The notes: generated by a model from the sequence alone, not told the origin. DNA of 64,000 nucleotides from Micromussa lordhowensis (GCA_964020085.1 OZ026608.1:13246479-13310478), one strand, 5' to 3'; counted from the stretch's first letter, positions 12,898 to 22,901 are shown. Numbers and translations: made by a program.

Positions 12898-14345
12898 TAT
12901 CTATAACAAATTTCGAAATTAAAAATGTCTTTTGAGAACTTCTTTTGAGCGAAAATGTCCGTAGCGCTTTTCCTAAGTTTTGAAAACTAGAAAACATTGC
13001 TAAGGAAACTATTAAAGCACGTGTAATTGAGGTGAAAATCATGTGGGTACCAATAACAGGTGTCCGATTACAAAAAGTTCAAATCGGACACCTGTAATTG
13101 GACACCCACATGATCGCGCGTAGATTATGTGACAAATAGGCGCGCGGAGAACCAATCACGATCGAGAATTTTGTTCTAGATACGATTAGGATTGTAATTC
13201 ACTGTGAGATATGAAGAGTACGATTGGAATGCCAAGCCATGAAGCACTTACTGAGAAGAGTTAAGACAATATGAGCATCATGTTTGTTCCGAGAAGGACC
13301 CTCTGTCCCACTTTAAAGGGTTGCCAATGGGGATATTTTGTTTTTGAAAGAAAGAGACTGGAGCCTAGAGTGTTGTCATGACAACAGCACAATCCTGTTT
13401 TGTTTGTGTGCTGTACATTTCTGGTGCCAAGTCTGAAGAACACCGCCCTAATATTTCTAGAGATAGTTGATTCTTTATTTTACTGTTTTAGTGAAACAAT
13501 TTATGACGTCATCACTTTCCTCATTTGCATAATACAAAAACGTAAATATCTCTAAAATAAAAGGAGATATTCCAAAAACGAAAACGCCTTTCTTGATGGG
13601 ACTTTAACCTATATGATGTGTGCAATAAAAAGATAAACTGTCAAATAAAAGATTCTGTACTTCAATACTTTTAGGCTGTCTCCCAATTCTATCCCTGAGA
13701 GAGCTTGAAATAAAAATAGAAAGTTAAAGTACTTGGCCAGGTACAAAGTTACCTTCAGATTGAACGAAACCTGAAAATACGCATGTAGTAGTTACGAGGA
13801 CGAGAAACACCAAAGATTTAACCCATAAAGGAACAGGGTTGGTCAAGGATGAAGAAGATTAATACAGATTACAAACAACAAACTTGCTAACTTTTTTAAT
13901 TGTGACTTAGCTCATTAACTAGCCGCGCATTCTACTGTCTCACCACTAATAATAATAATGCTTTATTTAGCTCATGTACATGTTTACATTTGATTTTTAT
14001 ATTCTTTATATGGTTTAGATAGATATTTATTTGTAAATTGTTTGTAAGGTTGTGAGCTGGGGAGCTAAGTGAACCGGTAGGTTTTCTAGTTAGCTCCCCG
14101 CCAACCCCACCAGGCAATGCTAGCTTCTGTAGTCCATTGGCTGGCTCTTGCCCAAAGTTGTGTTTACTTTCCTTGAGTCTGACCAGAGTTATACAGTCAA
14201 GTTAAATGATATGCCTGTTCTTTTTTCTGGCAGTGTCCTTGGAAGCGTGATCTACTCATATGTCACATTTAGAGAAAAAGATCCTGCCACTGTTCAAGGT
14301 GCGACAACCAGCAATGATGGAAAACAGCTGGTTTCCAATGTTTGA
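223..14345 (+). CDS. SLC35D-family nucleotide-sugar transporter, 3' eleven exons (5' partial)
   Basis: Exons at 223-309, 1648-1715, 2571-2642, 3229-3297, 4765-4835, 6140-6171, 7879-7971, 8155-8222, 9217-9295, 11606-11688 and 14234-14345 (stop). All phases join, giving 277 residues. The family moves UDP-sugars into the Golgi/ER lumen in exchange for nucleotide monophosphate. Diagnostic stretches: [18 protein letters not shown] (exon 2), [19 protein letters not shown] (exon 3), [11 protein letters not shown] (exon 5), [12 protein letters not shown] (exon 7), [19 protein letters not shown] across exons 9-10, then [15 protein letters not shown]. These match SLC35D1/D2/D3 in order. About 60-70 N-terminal residues of the usual ~340-350 lie left of the window. 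All visible introns are GT-AG except the one after exon 6, which starts GC. Substrate (UDP-GlcA, UDP-GlcNAc or UDP-GalNAc) cannot be told from sequence. The fold assignment is secure; the D1/D2/D3 subtype is not. Confidence 0.93.
903..1104 (+). repeat. Intronic repeat, copy 1 (second copy at 5545-5752)
   Basis: Segment in intron 1 of the SLC35D gene that recurs in intron 5. Shared stretches include ttctttttccaacagcttca and accacataccttatctt in the same order and orientation, with roughly 80 percent identity by eye. It is probably a degenerate interspersed repeat rather than a functional duplication. Confidence 0.7.
3600..4098 (-). mobile_element. 5'-truncated CR1/L2-like LINE, 3' end
   Basis: The minus strand at 4098-3850 encodes the end of a non-LTR reverse transcriptase with the family signatures [20 protein letters not shown] and [14 protein letters not shown] 3' tail follows that ends in a TTATTATTATT-type microsatellite near 3600, as is usual for this clade. 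The endonuclease and the RT catalytic core are absent, so this is a dead 5'-truncated copy inside intron 4 of the SLC35D gene. Confidence 0.8.
4231..4525 (+). mobile_element. tRNA-derived SINE
   Basis: The head resembles a tRNA: A box TGGCTAGTGT at 4251-4260 and a good B box GGTTCGAGCCC at 4286-4296, the usual internal pol III promoter. A non-tRNA body follows (catcccatccaggg, then a catgctacagaaacc motif near 4408). A short reversed copy of that last motif (gtttctgtagcatgaag) lies near 4493-4510. The right boundary is uncertain. Confidence 0.75.
5545..5752 (+). repeat. Intronic repeat, copy 2
   Basis: Direct copy of the 903-1104 segment, in intron 5 of the SLC35D gene. It additionally carries a TACATGTACATGTA palindrome near its left end that copy 1 lacks. 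Confidence 0.7.
6323..6483. mobile_element. Short MITE with AGTGCTTTCAATA ends
   Basis: Begins AGTGCTTTCAATA and ends TATTGAAAGCACT, so the termini are inverted repeats. A second copy with the same termini lies at 8744-8895 in the opposite internal orientation. It has no coding capacity and sits in intron 6 of the SLC35D gene. No clear target duplication was seen. Confidence 0.7.
6749..6812 (+). repeat. Short tandem array of a TCCCCTAAAYGT unit
   Basis: About five imperfect 10-14 bp units, each containing CCCTAA (the animal telomere hexamer on the C strand), directly follow the motif cacaacaccgggaactacgt. It sits in intron 6 of the SLC35D gene. Confidence 0.7.
7579..7764. mobile_element. Penelope-like element terminal hairpin (pLTR pieces, head to head)
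   Basis: Two arms of about 53 bp (7579-7632 and 7711-7764) are near-perfect inverted repeats. Between them lie two copies of the motif GGGCTAACRCTCGAAACGTC in opposite orientation. The same sequence occurs at 39186-39330 and partly at 37845-37855, next to a GIY-YIG coding fragment. That link supports assignment to Penelope-like elements. Confidence 0.7.
8744..8895. mobile_element. Second copy of the AGTGCTTTCAATA MITE
   Basis: Termini AGTGCTTTCAATA and ATTGAAAGCACT match the 6323-6483 element. The interior reads in the opposite direction relative to the host gene. It lies in intron 8 of the SLC35D gene. Confidence 0.7.
9801..10551. mobile_element. 751-bp non-autonomous transposon flanked by TTAA
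   Basis: Left terminus GGTGGCCGAACACAGTTTTC and right terminus (read inward) GGTGGCCAAACACAGTTTTC differ at one base in twenty. TTAA flanks both ends (9797-9800, 10552-10555), the target used by piggyBac and Kolobok elements. No transposase is seen. The interior contains a smaller hairpin around tttgacatagg near 10195-10270. It lies in intron 9 of the SLC35D gene. Confidence 0.75.
12018..12491. repeat. Tandem pair of ~240-bp units each ending in a hairpin
   Basis: Unit 1 (about 12018-12243) and unit 2 (about 12249-12491) are diverged direct repeats. Each ends in a hairpin whose arms contain AACAATTARATTATTCGCTC and, inverted, AATCTAATTGTT. Two further copies of tctactagcgttctat lie just upstream (near 11870 and 11945). 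Probably decayed fold-back transposon ends, in intron 10 of the SLC35D gene. Confidence 0.6.
12780..13150. repeat. Interspersed repeat related to 5385-5510, with inverted arms
   Basis: The stretch around 12855-13010 matches 5385-5510 in order (gtccaattactaatt, gagaacttcttttgagc, aagttttgaaaact). A hairpin with arms of about 20 bp around ggtgtccgatta spans roughly 13040-13115. Mobile-element origin is likely; the family is not identified. Confidence 0.5.
13945..14110 (-). mobile_element. Possible LINE 3'-end fragment
   Basis: On the minus strand it ends with a TAAAGCATTATTATTATTAG tail, like the 3' microsatellite tails of the other CR1/L2-like copies here. No protein domain is readable, so this rests on the tail alone. 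Confidence 0.35.
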
Positions 14346-14676
14346 CAATGGAGAATGATACAAAGCCATATCTGCCAATATTACCTGCATACTCACAAAC
14401 TAATGTACAGTTGTAGGGAAGGTATCTTTGGGCTAATGTTTTCAAAAAGTGCATGTCAAATATACACATTTCACTTCCATTTTATTGCTATTTAGATGTC
14501 AAATTTCCTGTGAACTTTTTTCCTATTAGCTTTTTATTACCTTTATTTAGCAAGTTTTACTGGTTAACCTTTGTAGGACCGATTGTAATTATTTTTTAAT
14601 TTTAATGAGGACTTCCCTGAAAACCATGCGTTGTGAAAACGATTAATGATTATTATTATTATTACTACTACTATTC

Positions 14677-14735
<59 letters not shown>

Positions 14736-15978
14736 ATTAATATCATTATTATCGTTATACTTAAACATTATTGGTCACCATGATGGTACTATAAGCTGAA
14801 AAACATGTTTGCTGTACGTTATTTAAGAATTGGAAGAATTCTGTACAGTATTAATAATGCTCTGTTTTCTGGGCTAGTGTAATGTTCCTATGATGTGGAG
14901 AAATGGAGGCGAAAAACCGAAAATGCCTGCACAACATGTAAACTAACTGTAGCATTAGTGGAACCTATAGTACACAAGCTCAATACACAGACACTCTTGT
15001 AAAAAGGTGCCTGCTTGAAAAGGTTCTACATTTTGTAGTTAATGTTAGAATTTAACCAAGTTTTCCTGTGAGTATATATCACACATATACGTAATGTCAT
15101 GTGTGTCTTCAAAAGGAAAATTGACTGTTAACATTTATGTAATAGTATCGTCAAGATAACAGGAACAAATTAAGCGAAAAATGATCGTCCAGTCACCCGA
15201 GGTCCGGTCCATGATAAATCTCAAGGGATTGAGCGCTGGACGCTCAGGAAAGCACCATGGGATAGATGAACGTAATTGAAAGATGAACTATCTCACCAAG
15301 GAAATCAAAATAGACGATAGTATGGGTTAGAAATTGTACTGGGCTAGTATAATGTTCCTATGTTGTGGAACAATGGAGGCGAAAATCCGAAAAAGCAAGG
15401 AAAGAAAGTTATAATAGGGGTGGAAATGGAAGAAGTTTAAGTTTTTACGATATAATTGGTATCTTATACTCATTTATATGGAAACATAATAACGAACTTA
15501 TTCCACATTGATGCTTCAGTTAAGCCCCTGTGACTTGAAATAAATTTTAAGTTAAGTTGAAGTAAACTTTATTTCTGCAAGGTGGCCGAATTAACTTGAC
15601 ACTTGACAGCTGGTTTTGCGCCCCATAACTATAAAGACATAACATTCAAATTTAAAGAAGCTAAGAAGGGTTAAAAACTGCTATGCTTGTAAAGGAGCGA
15701 ATAAAATATGTTATAAAAATAATTTAAATAACTGTAGGGTGTAGGCATTTGCTAAGTTGGCGGGGGTTCATTGTGTAAGTAAAGAGTTGCTGTATAAATC
15801 CTTATTGATTAACAACTCTACTCTAACTAACTCTTGAAATCTGTCCCGTTTCAGACCTAAACGTTATTCACTATTCTGAGCATTAATATCAGTATTTATT
15901 ATATAAACACCAGTGAAATACCAGGATTTTTCCTTTTACTAAAAAATCATATCATAATAACTTATACTGAACTTAGAT
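14346..15978. other. Intergenic: SLC35D 3' flank, ATT microsatellite, a direct repeat
   Basis: After the SLC35D stop there is an (ATT)n microsatellite at about 14648-14755. A direct repeat beginning gggctagtgtaatgttccta lies at about 14871-14928 and 15342-15395. No gene was recognised. A clear polyadenylation signal was not pinned down. Confidence 0.6.
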
Positions 15979-15987
15979 GTGTTGCTG

Positions 15988-16100
15988 TGTGATCGAAACA
16001 TCATCGGATCTTCCTCGGATATCTTCGGAAATTTTCGTAAAATGTTCGGAAACGTTTGTCTGGCCTTCGGACAACTTTTGGAGAATCTTCGGATATGTTC
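15988..16100. repeat. Helically spaced TCGGA array
   Basis: TCGGA-type pentamers recur with start-to-start spacings of about 11, 10, 10, 11, 21, 11, 11 and 10 bp, from about 15990 to the left edge of the BEL LTR. The sequence between motifs is not conserved. A related array lies at about 58530-58660 in the opposite orientation. Confidence 0.7.
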
Positions 16101-16278
16101 AGACGAACGGGTCAAAAATTTAAGGATAAGTCATCGCTTCTTTAAGCGTGTTAATGAACAGACATAACAATGAACCCGGTGCGTGGCAACAAACATGGCC
16201 GAATTAGAAACCTCGTGCTCGAACTCGCCCTACACTGCGCATGTACGTGATAAAACTAGTTCCTAGTCCTTCTGAACA
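16096..16278 (-). repeat. BEL/Pao 3' LTR
   Basis: On the plus strand it begins TGTTCAGACG and ends TCTGAACA, i.e. TG...CA with short inverted ends. It matches 21054-21241 closely, with a few substitutions and small indels. Confidence 0.9.
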
Positions 16279-16404
16279 TTCTCCTTTCCTCGATATGACA
16301 ATATCAATAATGCAAAAATGACAAATACAAAAGACTTGCATGTTAGAGTTCAACTGAATAAAGTTCTTGAAAACACTTTCATCGTCTCTGAGTCCATGTC
16401 CTAG

Positions 16405-17133
16405 TCACAATGTTCTAGAGGACAAAGCTTCACTACTGGTCTTCTCATGACACTCTTTCCCAACTTGCACGTCCACCACTCGAACTTTTCCATCTTGTCC
16501 AGGGTGCACTTTGGTGATGTGCCCCAATGGCCATCGTACCCTAGGGGTGTCTGGTGGCATCACTATGACTGCATCTCCCTCTTGAAAGTTATCCTGTTCT
16601 CGAAACCACTTCTTCCTAGCATTCAAGCTGGGCAACCATTCTCTTAACCAGCAATGCCAGAAATGGCGTACACGTTATTGGCCCCTCCTCCAACGTCTGC
16701 GAGGATTAAAGGCTGTACTATCCACAGTATGTGGTGCAAACCGACCCCCTAACTGCCCATGCAGAAAGTGGTTGGGGGTAAGAGTGATTGGGTTCTGTGG
16801 GTTCACTGATTGATAGGTCAATGGACGAGAATTTATCAGACATTCGGCTCCAATAACTGCACTAAGAAGCTCCTGATCTGTTCCATCTGCACTGCTCAAG
16901 ATGGCATAGATGGCCTTTGTGGCAGCTTTTATCATCACCTCATGGACGCCGCTGAAGTGCGGGGCAAGAGGCGGGTTGATCATAAAGTGCCATTTAATGC
17001 CATAGCACGCTGTTTTCTCCTGAATCGTCTCTCTGTCTAAACCTCCTAACTCTTCTAATTCATTATTTGCTCCAACAAAATTTGTGCCATTATTCAAAAG
17101 GACATGGTTTGGGAGGCCGCGCCGCGACACCAT
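16405..17133 (-). pseudogene. BEL/Pao integrase core end and C-terminal domain (broken)
   Basis: 17133-16675 holds the second half of the integrase core. The usual SDNGTNF-type catalytic aspartate site reads NNGTNFVGA, so the second acidic residue is Asn. The third acid is retained in APHFSGVHE. The 16635-16405 frame carries the C-terminal domain typical of Pao polyproteins (QEGDAVIVMPPDTPRVRWPL, then GHITKVHPGQDGKVRVVDV). A frameshift separates the two frames. Confidence 0.85.
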
Positions 17134-17204
17134 TCGGAAGAATGCGTTCAGAAAAGAGTCGGTGTCAAGGCCATATGCTACCTCTAAATGTACTGCTCTC
17201 GTAC

Positions 17205-17876
17205 CTAAATATGTAAACAGGCACAGGTTTTTCCTCTTCCCTGCTTGGTATAGAATGGTCCAGCAAAGTCAATAGATGTCTGACTAAAAGCACTTAAAGA
17301 CTTCTGGGTTCGAAGCTCTGGTAAGGGAGCCATAACTTGTTTGGCAGGGGAGACCTTTCTCCGTCTGCACATGAAACATTCTTTCTCCCACTCTCTGATG
17401 GCTTCTCTGGATGAGACTATCCAGTATCTGCTTGAAAGGTGAGCAAGGACTTGGTTTATGCCTCCGTGCTGGTTCTTCTCGTGACTGTCCTTTATGATCA
17501 GCTTAGTTATCTGGTGATTTCTGGGAAGAGTTATGGGATAGCGAGTTTCCCATGGTAAGCAATCTGCGAACTTGAGCCTTCCGTCACACCTAAGTACACC
17601 TTCATTCAATACTGGCTTCAGAGGCAACAACTTTGACTTTCCAGGTCGCCCTTTTCCTGACTTCAGTGCTTGGATTTCCTCCTGAAATTCTTCTTGTTGA
17701 GCCAGTCTAATTAAATGCATTTTTGAAGTGACAATTTCTTCTGGCCCCAAAGCAGCTTTCTTGCGTAACATCGATGGTAGGCGGCAATTTTCTGAAAAAT
17801 GATTCACTGCTGTGGACACCCTTGTAAGCCTAGTCCAGCTGGAATATCTGGTCGGGTCCAAGCGGTCTTCTGTCAT
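17205..17876 (-). pseudogene. BEL/Pao integrase zinc-binding and N-terminal core
   Basis: A 223-residue open frame with the HHCC zinc module (DSHEKNQHGG, then CFMCRRRK), followed by the start of the catalytic core around TSIDFAGPFY, where the first catalytic Asp lies. It is separated from the rest of the core (17133-16675) by a frame break near 17,140-17,210. Confidence 0.88.
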
Positions 17877-18112
17877 TGTGGAAAGAAATGAACGTTCCTG
17901 TGAATATTCATGGTACTGCTTGCGGACTTCTATGTCGGCTTCCTTTTTGATTCCAATCTTCTTTTCTGGCCATTCTGTTTCCTCTTACCTCAAGAACGCG
18001 GGACCCTTCCACCAGCTTTCTTCACCAATAAGTGCAGATACACCTAGTCCTCTTGTCAACAGGTCAGCTGGATTCTGCTTGGTTGGCACGTGCCTCCACT
18101 GTTCTGGGTCGG

Positions 18113-19104
18113 TCAACGACTGTATTCCTCCGACACGGTTCGCTGCCGAAAGCCACTGATCCAATACAATACATCCACACTATCTGACCAAAACAACCAT
18201 TCATGTTTGGGAAAATTCAGAATGTTCCTGACGGCCTCAGCAAGTCGGAGTCCAACTACCGCAGCCATTAATTCAAGACGAGGGATGCTAACTGCTTGAA
18301 TGGGTGCGACCCTCGATTTCGAAGCTACCAGACGACAAGTGACAGATCCATCCTCGTATAGGTGTCTTGAAGGCACCATGTGCCTGCTGCGATGGGCCAG
18401 TGAAGGTGTGCAAGGTAATCTTCTTGACTCCCAATTCAGTCCTGAAGCATCTAGGTACACAAAGGCGGGGAAGTTCCGAAAGTTCTTCAAACCACTCCTG
18501 AGCCTTCCTTGACAAGCTTTCTTCTATCAGGTCATCCCAGTCAACCCCACTTTCCCACATCTCTTGAAGAATTATCTTGGCTCGAATGACGTATGGCGAT
18601 AAGAGCCCAAGAGGGTCAAACAAGGTGGTAGTTCCCGTCAAGAACGCACGCTTAGTACTGTAGTGATCTCTGCTGGGGGGATGGACTTGGTACTTAAATT
18701 CATCTTCATTGGCCATGGGGGTTCACAACACACTCGGTGTCTTCACAACAAGCAATTCTCCTCTATCAAGATCCACCTCTAACACAATCAGCATGTGGGA
18801 TATGCTCCAACACCTCCGGTAACATTAGACAGCCACTTCCTCGCGTGCATTCCAGCTGAAACCCACAACTGTGACAGCTGCTTGTACAATTCGATCCCCG
18901 TCCCCCTATCTGGAACCGAGTACATGCTATCATGTAAGTGCTCTTCAACACGGTCTCTGCCCCAAGGGGAAACTGTGATTGGTGCTTACGAGCGTGCTCT
19001 TGAATGACGAACTGCGCCAGACACGGTGATGCATTCACTCCAAAAACAACCCGCTCAAATTCAAACACACTGGGATTTTCTTTAGTTTCCATGTTACGCC
19101 ACAA
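18113..19104 (-). pseudogene. BEL/Pao RT palm end and RNase H region (frameshifted)
   Basis: 18716-18288 and 18490-18113 encode the Pao connection/RNase H region (GTTTLFDPLGLLSPYVIRAK, then SIPRLELMAAVVGLRLAEAV). 19104-18766 covers the RT palm. At the catalytic YxDD box the DNA reads TACATGATAGCATG, about four bases shorter than family spacing requires. The active site is therefore destroyed and the frame changes there. Confidence 0.85.
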
Positions 19105-19173
19105 GAAACGATGATAAGGCCGGTTAGATGGGTTTCAACTTAATTTGCAAGTACATTTCCTTAATGTCACACA

Positions 19174-19578
19174 TTAGGGCAACTGGGTTACGTTACGGAA
19201 TCGAAGCAGGTCATTTTGGAGCTTTGGTCCTTGCAGCAGAAAGTCATTAAGAGAAACTTCCTCACATTTTGCAGATGCATCAAATACAACTCTGACCTTT
19301 GTTGTGGATTTATCTGGCCTCAGAATTGGAAAGTGCGGTAGATACCATACTTGATCCGGCTTTTCTTCCTCTGGTAAGACCCTGCGGATGTATCCTTTAT
19401 CTTGGTACGTCTCAAGTACATTGCTGTAAGTCTTGGCAAGTTCTGGGGATTTCTGAAGTCGTTTCGCTGTGTTTTGTAGACGGTGCATGGCCATCGTGAA
19501 GTTACCTGGTAAGTCATGGTCCTTAGTTTTCCAGGGCAACCCGTCACTGTAGTGACCATCCTCATCCTCAGCACCCAT
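19174..19578 (-). pseudogene. BEL/Pao reverse transcriptase N-terminal part
   Basis: A 134-residue frame with the Pao RT start (DGLPWK, MAMHRLQ), the conserved WYLPHFPILRP segment and KVRVVFDASAK, where the first palm acid lies. It breaks before the next palm motif at about 19,170. Confidence 0.88.
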
Positions 19579-20048
19579 AATCCTGGCTATCTTCTCCTCT
19601 GGTTTGATTTCTTTGAATCATCAACGTCCCAGAATCGCCGGACAAGATTGTTCAGTTCATGTGAGTCATTCACCAGAAATGTGAAATTGGTTTGAGCTTG
19701 GCTTGCTTGTAACTCAGGGTTCCCGATACAGGTCCCACCCCAGTGGTGTCAATCTAGCAATAGGCTCTCCCGGTCTTCCCCTGACATCTTGCAATGAACA
19801 CAACAGATCAGCCTGATCCACCCCAATGAGGAGGTCAACAATAGGCTTGGGCCCCACTTGTGGGAACTTTATGCGCTCTAAGTGCTTCCACTTGGTTTTG
19901 TACAAGTTCCGATTCAAAACTTTCATGTTGACTGTGATTCATTCAGTCGTGTCAGCGGACGCTTGTTTGTGCATTCTTCCATCCAAACTATTGATCAGAA
20001 ACTCTACAAATGAGGAGGTAAGCTTCTCCTGATTGTCATTAAGCACCT

Positions 20049-20240
20049 TTACGTTAACTCATGTGGTTTCCATTCCAGTCCCAATTCTGCAGCAACATCA
20101 CTGTTCACGTAAGACCTACTGCTCCCTTCATCCAGGAGAGCATTCACTTTCACTTGTCTTCCTCCACTGGCCAGATACACAGGAACGGTCAGTAGGGCCA
20201 CGAACTCGGAAGTAAGAATGAGGTTCACTGTAGTCGTCAT
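20049..20240 (-). pseudogene. BEL/Pao aspartic protease fragment
   Basis: Contains VNALLDEGSSRSYVNSDVAA. The retropepsin triad D-S/T-G reads DEG here, a substitution also seen in some Pao copies. The frame is short and isolated by stops on both sides. Confidence 0.75.
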
Positions 20241-20663
20241 ATGGGTCCTCTCATTTGTCTCTTCTTTTTCAGCTGATCAATCGTAAAAGCTTGTACTCTG
20301 GTATAGCTCCAGTACAGAATAAAATGCCGCTCTCTTGACAACAGGGTATCTTAGGTTTGTCTCTTCTACTGGGCAAACCTGCCCAGAGGGAAGGAGCACG
20401 AACAGGACTCAGGTCCTATGCGAGGTGCTCCACCCTACCCTACCCAGACCAGAAAGACCAGAGAGATAGATCACAACACCGGGAACTACGTGCCCTACTG
20501 TTACCTAGTTGCTTCTGGTCCTGGCGCTGGTTTCTTGTTTTGAAGGTTCTGTGCAAGTTGGTTCTCACATTCAACAACAGTTCGCTCGATTTCTTGTTCG
20601 ACTCATATGAGCTCTTCTTCCTGTTTTGTTGATATCTCTTCTCTTACTCGCTTCATTTGGTCT

Positions 20664-20954
20664 TCAGCTGATGATCTGCTCGTGCCGCTCAGATATCCTT
20701 TTACAATTCCTTCGACTTCGGAAAAAATCCTCCTCAATTGCATCCCGCAGTTCCTTCGAAAGAGCACCGAGTTTTCTCGAATCCTTTATGTTCTCGTAGT
20801 AAGCTTCTAACTCTTCGCAGGCTCGAAGCACACTCTGGTAAGCGTCCGTAAAATCACTCAGGCTCTCCGTAACTTGCATTCTCGACAACAGTCCTCCTTC
20901 CATCACCAACATAAGCTTGTTTCGGTTCTTCGTGTATGAGCACTTCGAACTCAT
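20664..20954 (-). pseudogene. BEL/Pao gag N-terminal fragment
   Basis: A 96-residue frame rich in Glu, Arg and Leu with coiled-coil character, at the position of the gag start just inside the 5' LTR. Only about 0.7 kb separates it from the protease, so most of gag, including any zinc knuckles, seems lost. A fragment shared with 6724-6757 (cacaacaccgggaactacgt) lies at about 20461-20498 inside the missing stretch. A perfect 22-bp hairpin follows at 20973-21020. Confidence 0.6.
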
Positions 20955-21053
20955 TTTTCCGAAACATTTTGAACATGGAACGTCTGAAGAAGAGGCTCTT
21001 CTTTAGACGTTCCATGTTCAAAATTCTCTTCGGAACCTGGCTCTGCTACCAGA

Positions 21054-21241
21054 TGCTCAGACGAACGGGTCAAAAATTTAAGGATAAGTCATCGCTTCTT
21101 ACTTTGAACCTGTTCAATGAACAGACATAACAATGAACCCGGTTCGTGACAACAAACATGGCCGAATCAGAAACCTCGTGCTCGAACGCATCCTACACTG
21201 CGCATGTCCGCGATAAAACTAGTTCCTAGTCCTTCTGAACA
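21054..21241 (-). repeat. BEL/Pao 5' LTR
   Basis: Direct copy of 16096-16278. One terminal base has changed on the inner side (TGCTCAG instead of TGTTCAG). The primer-binding-site candidate TGGTAGCAGAGCC lies at about 21037-21051 on the minus strand. Confidence 0.9.
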
Positions 21242-21315
21242 GGATTTCTTCGGAAAATCGTTAAAAAAGTCGTCATTAGTATGTTTATATAATAAACAGA
21301 ACATTACATTCCCGC

Positions 21316-21376
21316 TTGTGGATACGAATTTTATCTTCTCGCTGCGCTCACTCGTGTGATATAAAATTCGTATCCA
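21316..21376. repeat. Short hairpin
   Basis: GTGGATACGAATTTTAT at the left pairs with ATAAAATTCGTATCCAC at the right around a short GC-rich spacer. It lies between the BEL element and the fold-back element. Confidence 0.8.
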
Positions 21377-21396
21377 CGCCCGGGCATGTACTCTCC

Positions 21397-21807
21397 TACC
21401 CTGGGTTCCAGAGGATATTTTTTCTGATCGATATTTCGCGGCGAAGCTCCGTTAACGAGGCGCAAAGCGCCGAGGAGAAAAAAATAACCTCTGGTCACAG
21501 GAGCACGCAATCTCATTTCCATGCGAGAATCAGTTCAGAAATTGAACTGGGTCACCGATTGGATACTCCCATGTCCGCAGGGAATTAACAATATAACAAT
21601 GGCCCTGATTGGCTACATCGAACAACGGACATGGGAGTATCCAATCGGTGACCCAGTTCAATTTCTGAACTGATTCTCGCATGGAAATGAGATTGCGTGC
21701 TCCTGTGACCAGAGGTTATTTTTTTCTCCTCGGCGCTTTGCGCCTCGTTAACACAGCTTCGCCGCGAAATATCGATCAGAAAAAATTATCCTCTGGAACC
21801 CAGGGTA
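21397..21807. mobile_element. 411-bp fold-back transposon with perfect 9-bp target duplication
   Basis: Arms 21397-21577 and 21626-21807 are near-identical inverted repeats around a 48-bp loop. Termini are TACCCTGGGTTCCAGAGG and its complement. GTACTCTCC is present immediately on both sides (21388-21396, 21808-21816). It has no coding capacity. A 9-bp duplication with very long inverted repeats is typical of MULE-like or other 8-10 bp families; the superfamily is not proven. Confidence 0.9.
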
Positions 21808-22383
21808 GTACTCTCCTCTATATAAATTGAAACACGAAACTCTTGTTGGAAGGAAGGAGGGGTTTAAATGGAGCAATTATGCTAACGTGTTTCACAGATT
21901 TCCATGAAATACAGAGTAGTATACTAAGGGTTATTTCGATACTTTTTTATTTCATAGGTGTCCGTGAGATACAGACTAGATAAACAATAATGTCTATCTG
22001 TCCTAAGAAACAAGCAAAGAGTTTTCAGAGAGGGCAGGCCGCGGAAAATAACGAACTTGAAGGAACAAATTCAGAGAATGATCTATGTAGTGTATTTTTT
22101 TGTGGTTAATTTTCTTGAAATATTTTCTGTATGCGAGGGTCCGGTCACGCGGTGAAACTTACAAGTAATTATATTCAGTCTTAGTTGAAATAACGACTAA
22201 ACTCGATAACGGCACGTGTTTCTTTTTTTCTTTTTTATCACTTTATTGATACCACACTGATATTACTTACTTAAATAAATCGAAGAGCTAATACTAAATG
22301 AATTACTGAGCACTTAGTACAATCTAATTAATAATTTAAAAATAGAAGAACCGGCGGCCAGGAATAAACATCATAAATATTAT

Positions 22384-22519
22384 AAAAAACGCTCACTGAC
22401 TATGTACAATTAAAAAACTTCAAGCTTTCGGCTGTCAGCCTTCAATGGATAGAAGGCTGTAGCCTGACAGCCGAAAGCTTGAAGTTTTTTAATTGTACAT
22501 AGTCAATGAGCGTTTTTTT
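22384..22519. repeat. Near-perfect palindromic element (~136 bp)
   Basis: Arms of about 58 bp share TATGTACAATTAAAAAACTT and CAAGCTTTCGGCTGTCAG, with a short loop. It resembles a miniature fold-back element; no target duplication was identified. Confidence 0.85.
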
Positions 22520-22901
22520 CTAATTAATAATAACTAAATAAACAAAGCAATAATTACAATAACCTCACTAATATCCATTCATTAAAGAAATAAACAACCT
22601 TATACGATAACGAGCAATAACAAGCATTTATTTAAAAATAATGAGAGGCATGCGGGCAGATACGCCAGAGTGTCTAACGTATTACTCAGAATGATAACGC
22701 TTTCTTCTACTTTGTCAGGTACGCTATTTAGGTGGCTCAAAATAGTTTCCAGCTCTTAGATATTGATAGGTCGTTTATGACCACTCTTTATCACTTGATG
22801 CTACATTGATGGTATCAAAAAAACTGCCCATTCGTTGGTGAACATTTTTTATCATTTTCATGACACTTCATGATACTAATACTTGCACTCTTTACATACC
22901 T

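Larger units (their letters stand above)
16096..21241 (-). mobile_element. BEL/Pao LTR retrotransposon, full span, inactivated
   Basis: Two LTRs of 183 and 188 bp bound about 4.8 kb of broken pol and a short gag. The order on the minus strand (gag, aspartic protease, RT, RNase H, integrase, C-terminal chromatin-like domain) and the sequence signatures are those of BEL/Pao. A primer-binding-site candidate beginning TGGTAGCAGAGCC lies just inside the right (5') LTR. A purine tract GAGGAAAGGAGAA abuts the left (3') LTR. The flanks GGATA (left) and GGATT (right) may be a 5-bp target duplication with one change. Stops and frameshifts interrupt every domain, so it cannot move by itself. Confidence 0.92.

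Noticed and set aside
14564..14746. Poly-isoleucine open frame
   Set aside because: Translation of the (ATT)n microsatellite.
16447..18299. Plus-strand frames within the BEL element
   Set aside because: All lie opposite the recognisable integrase and RT frames.
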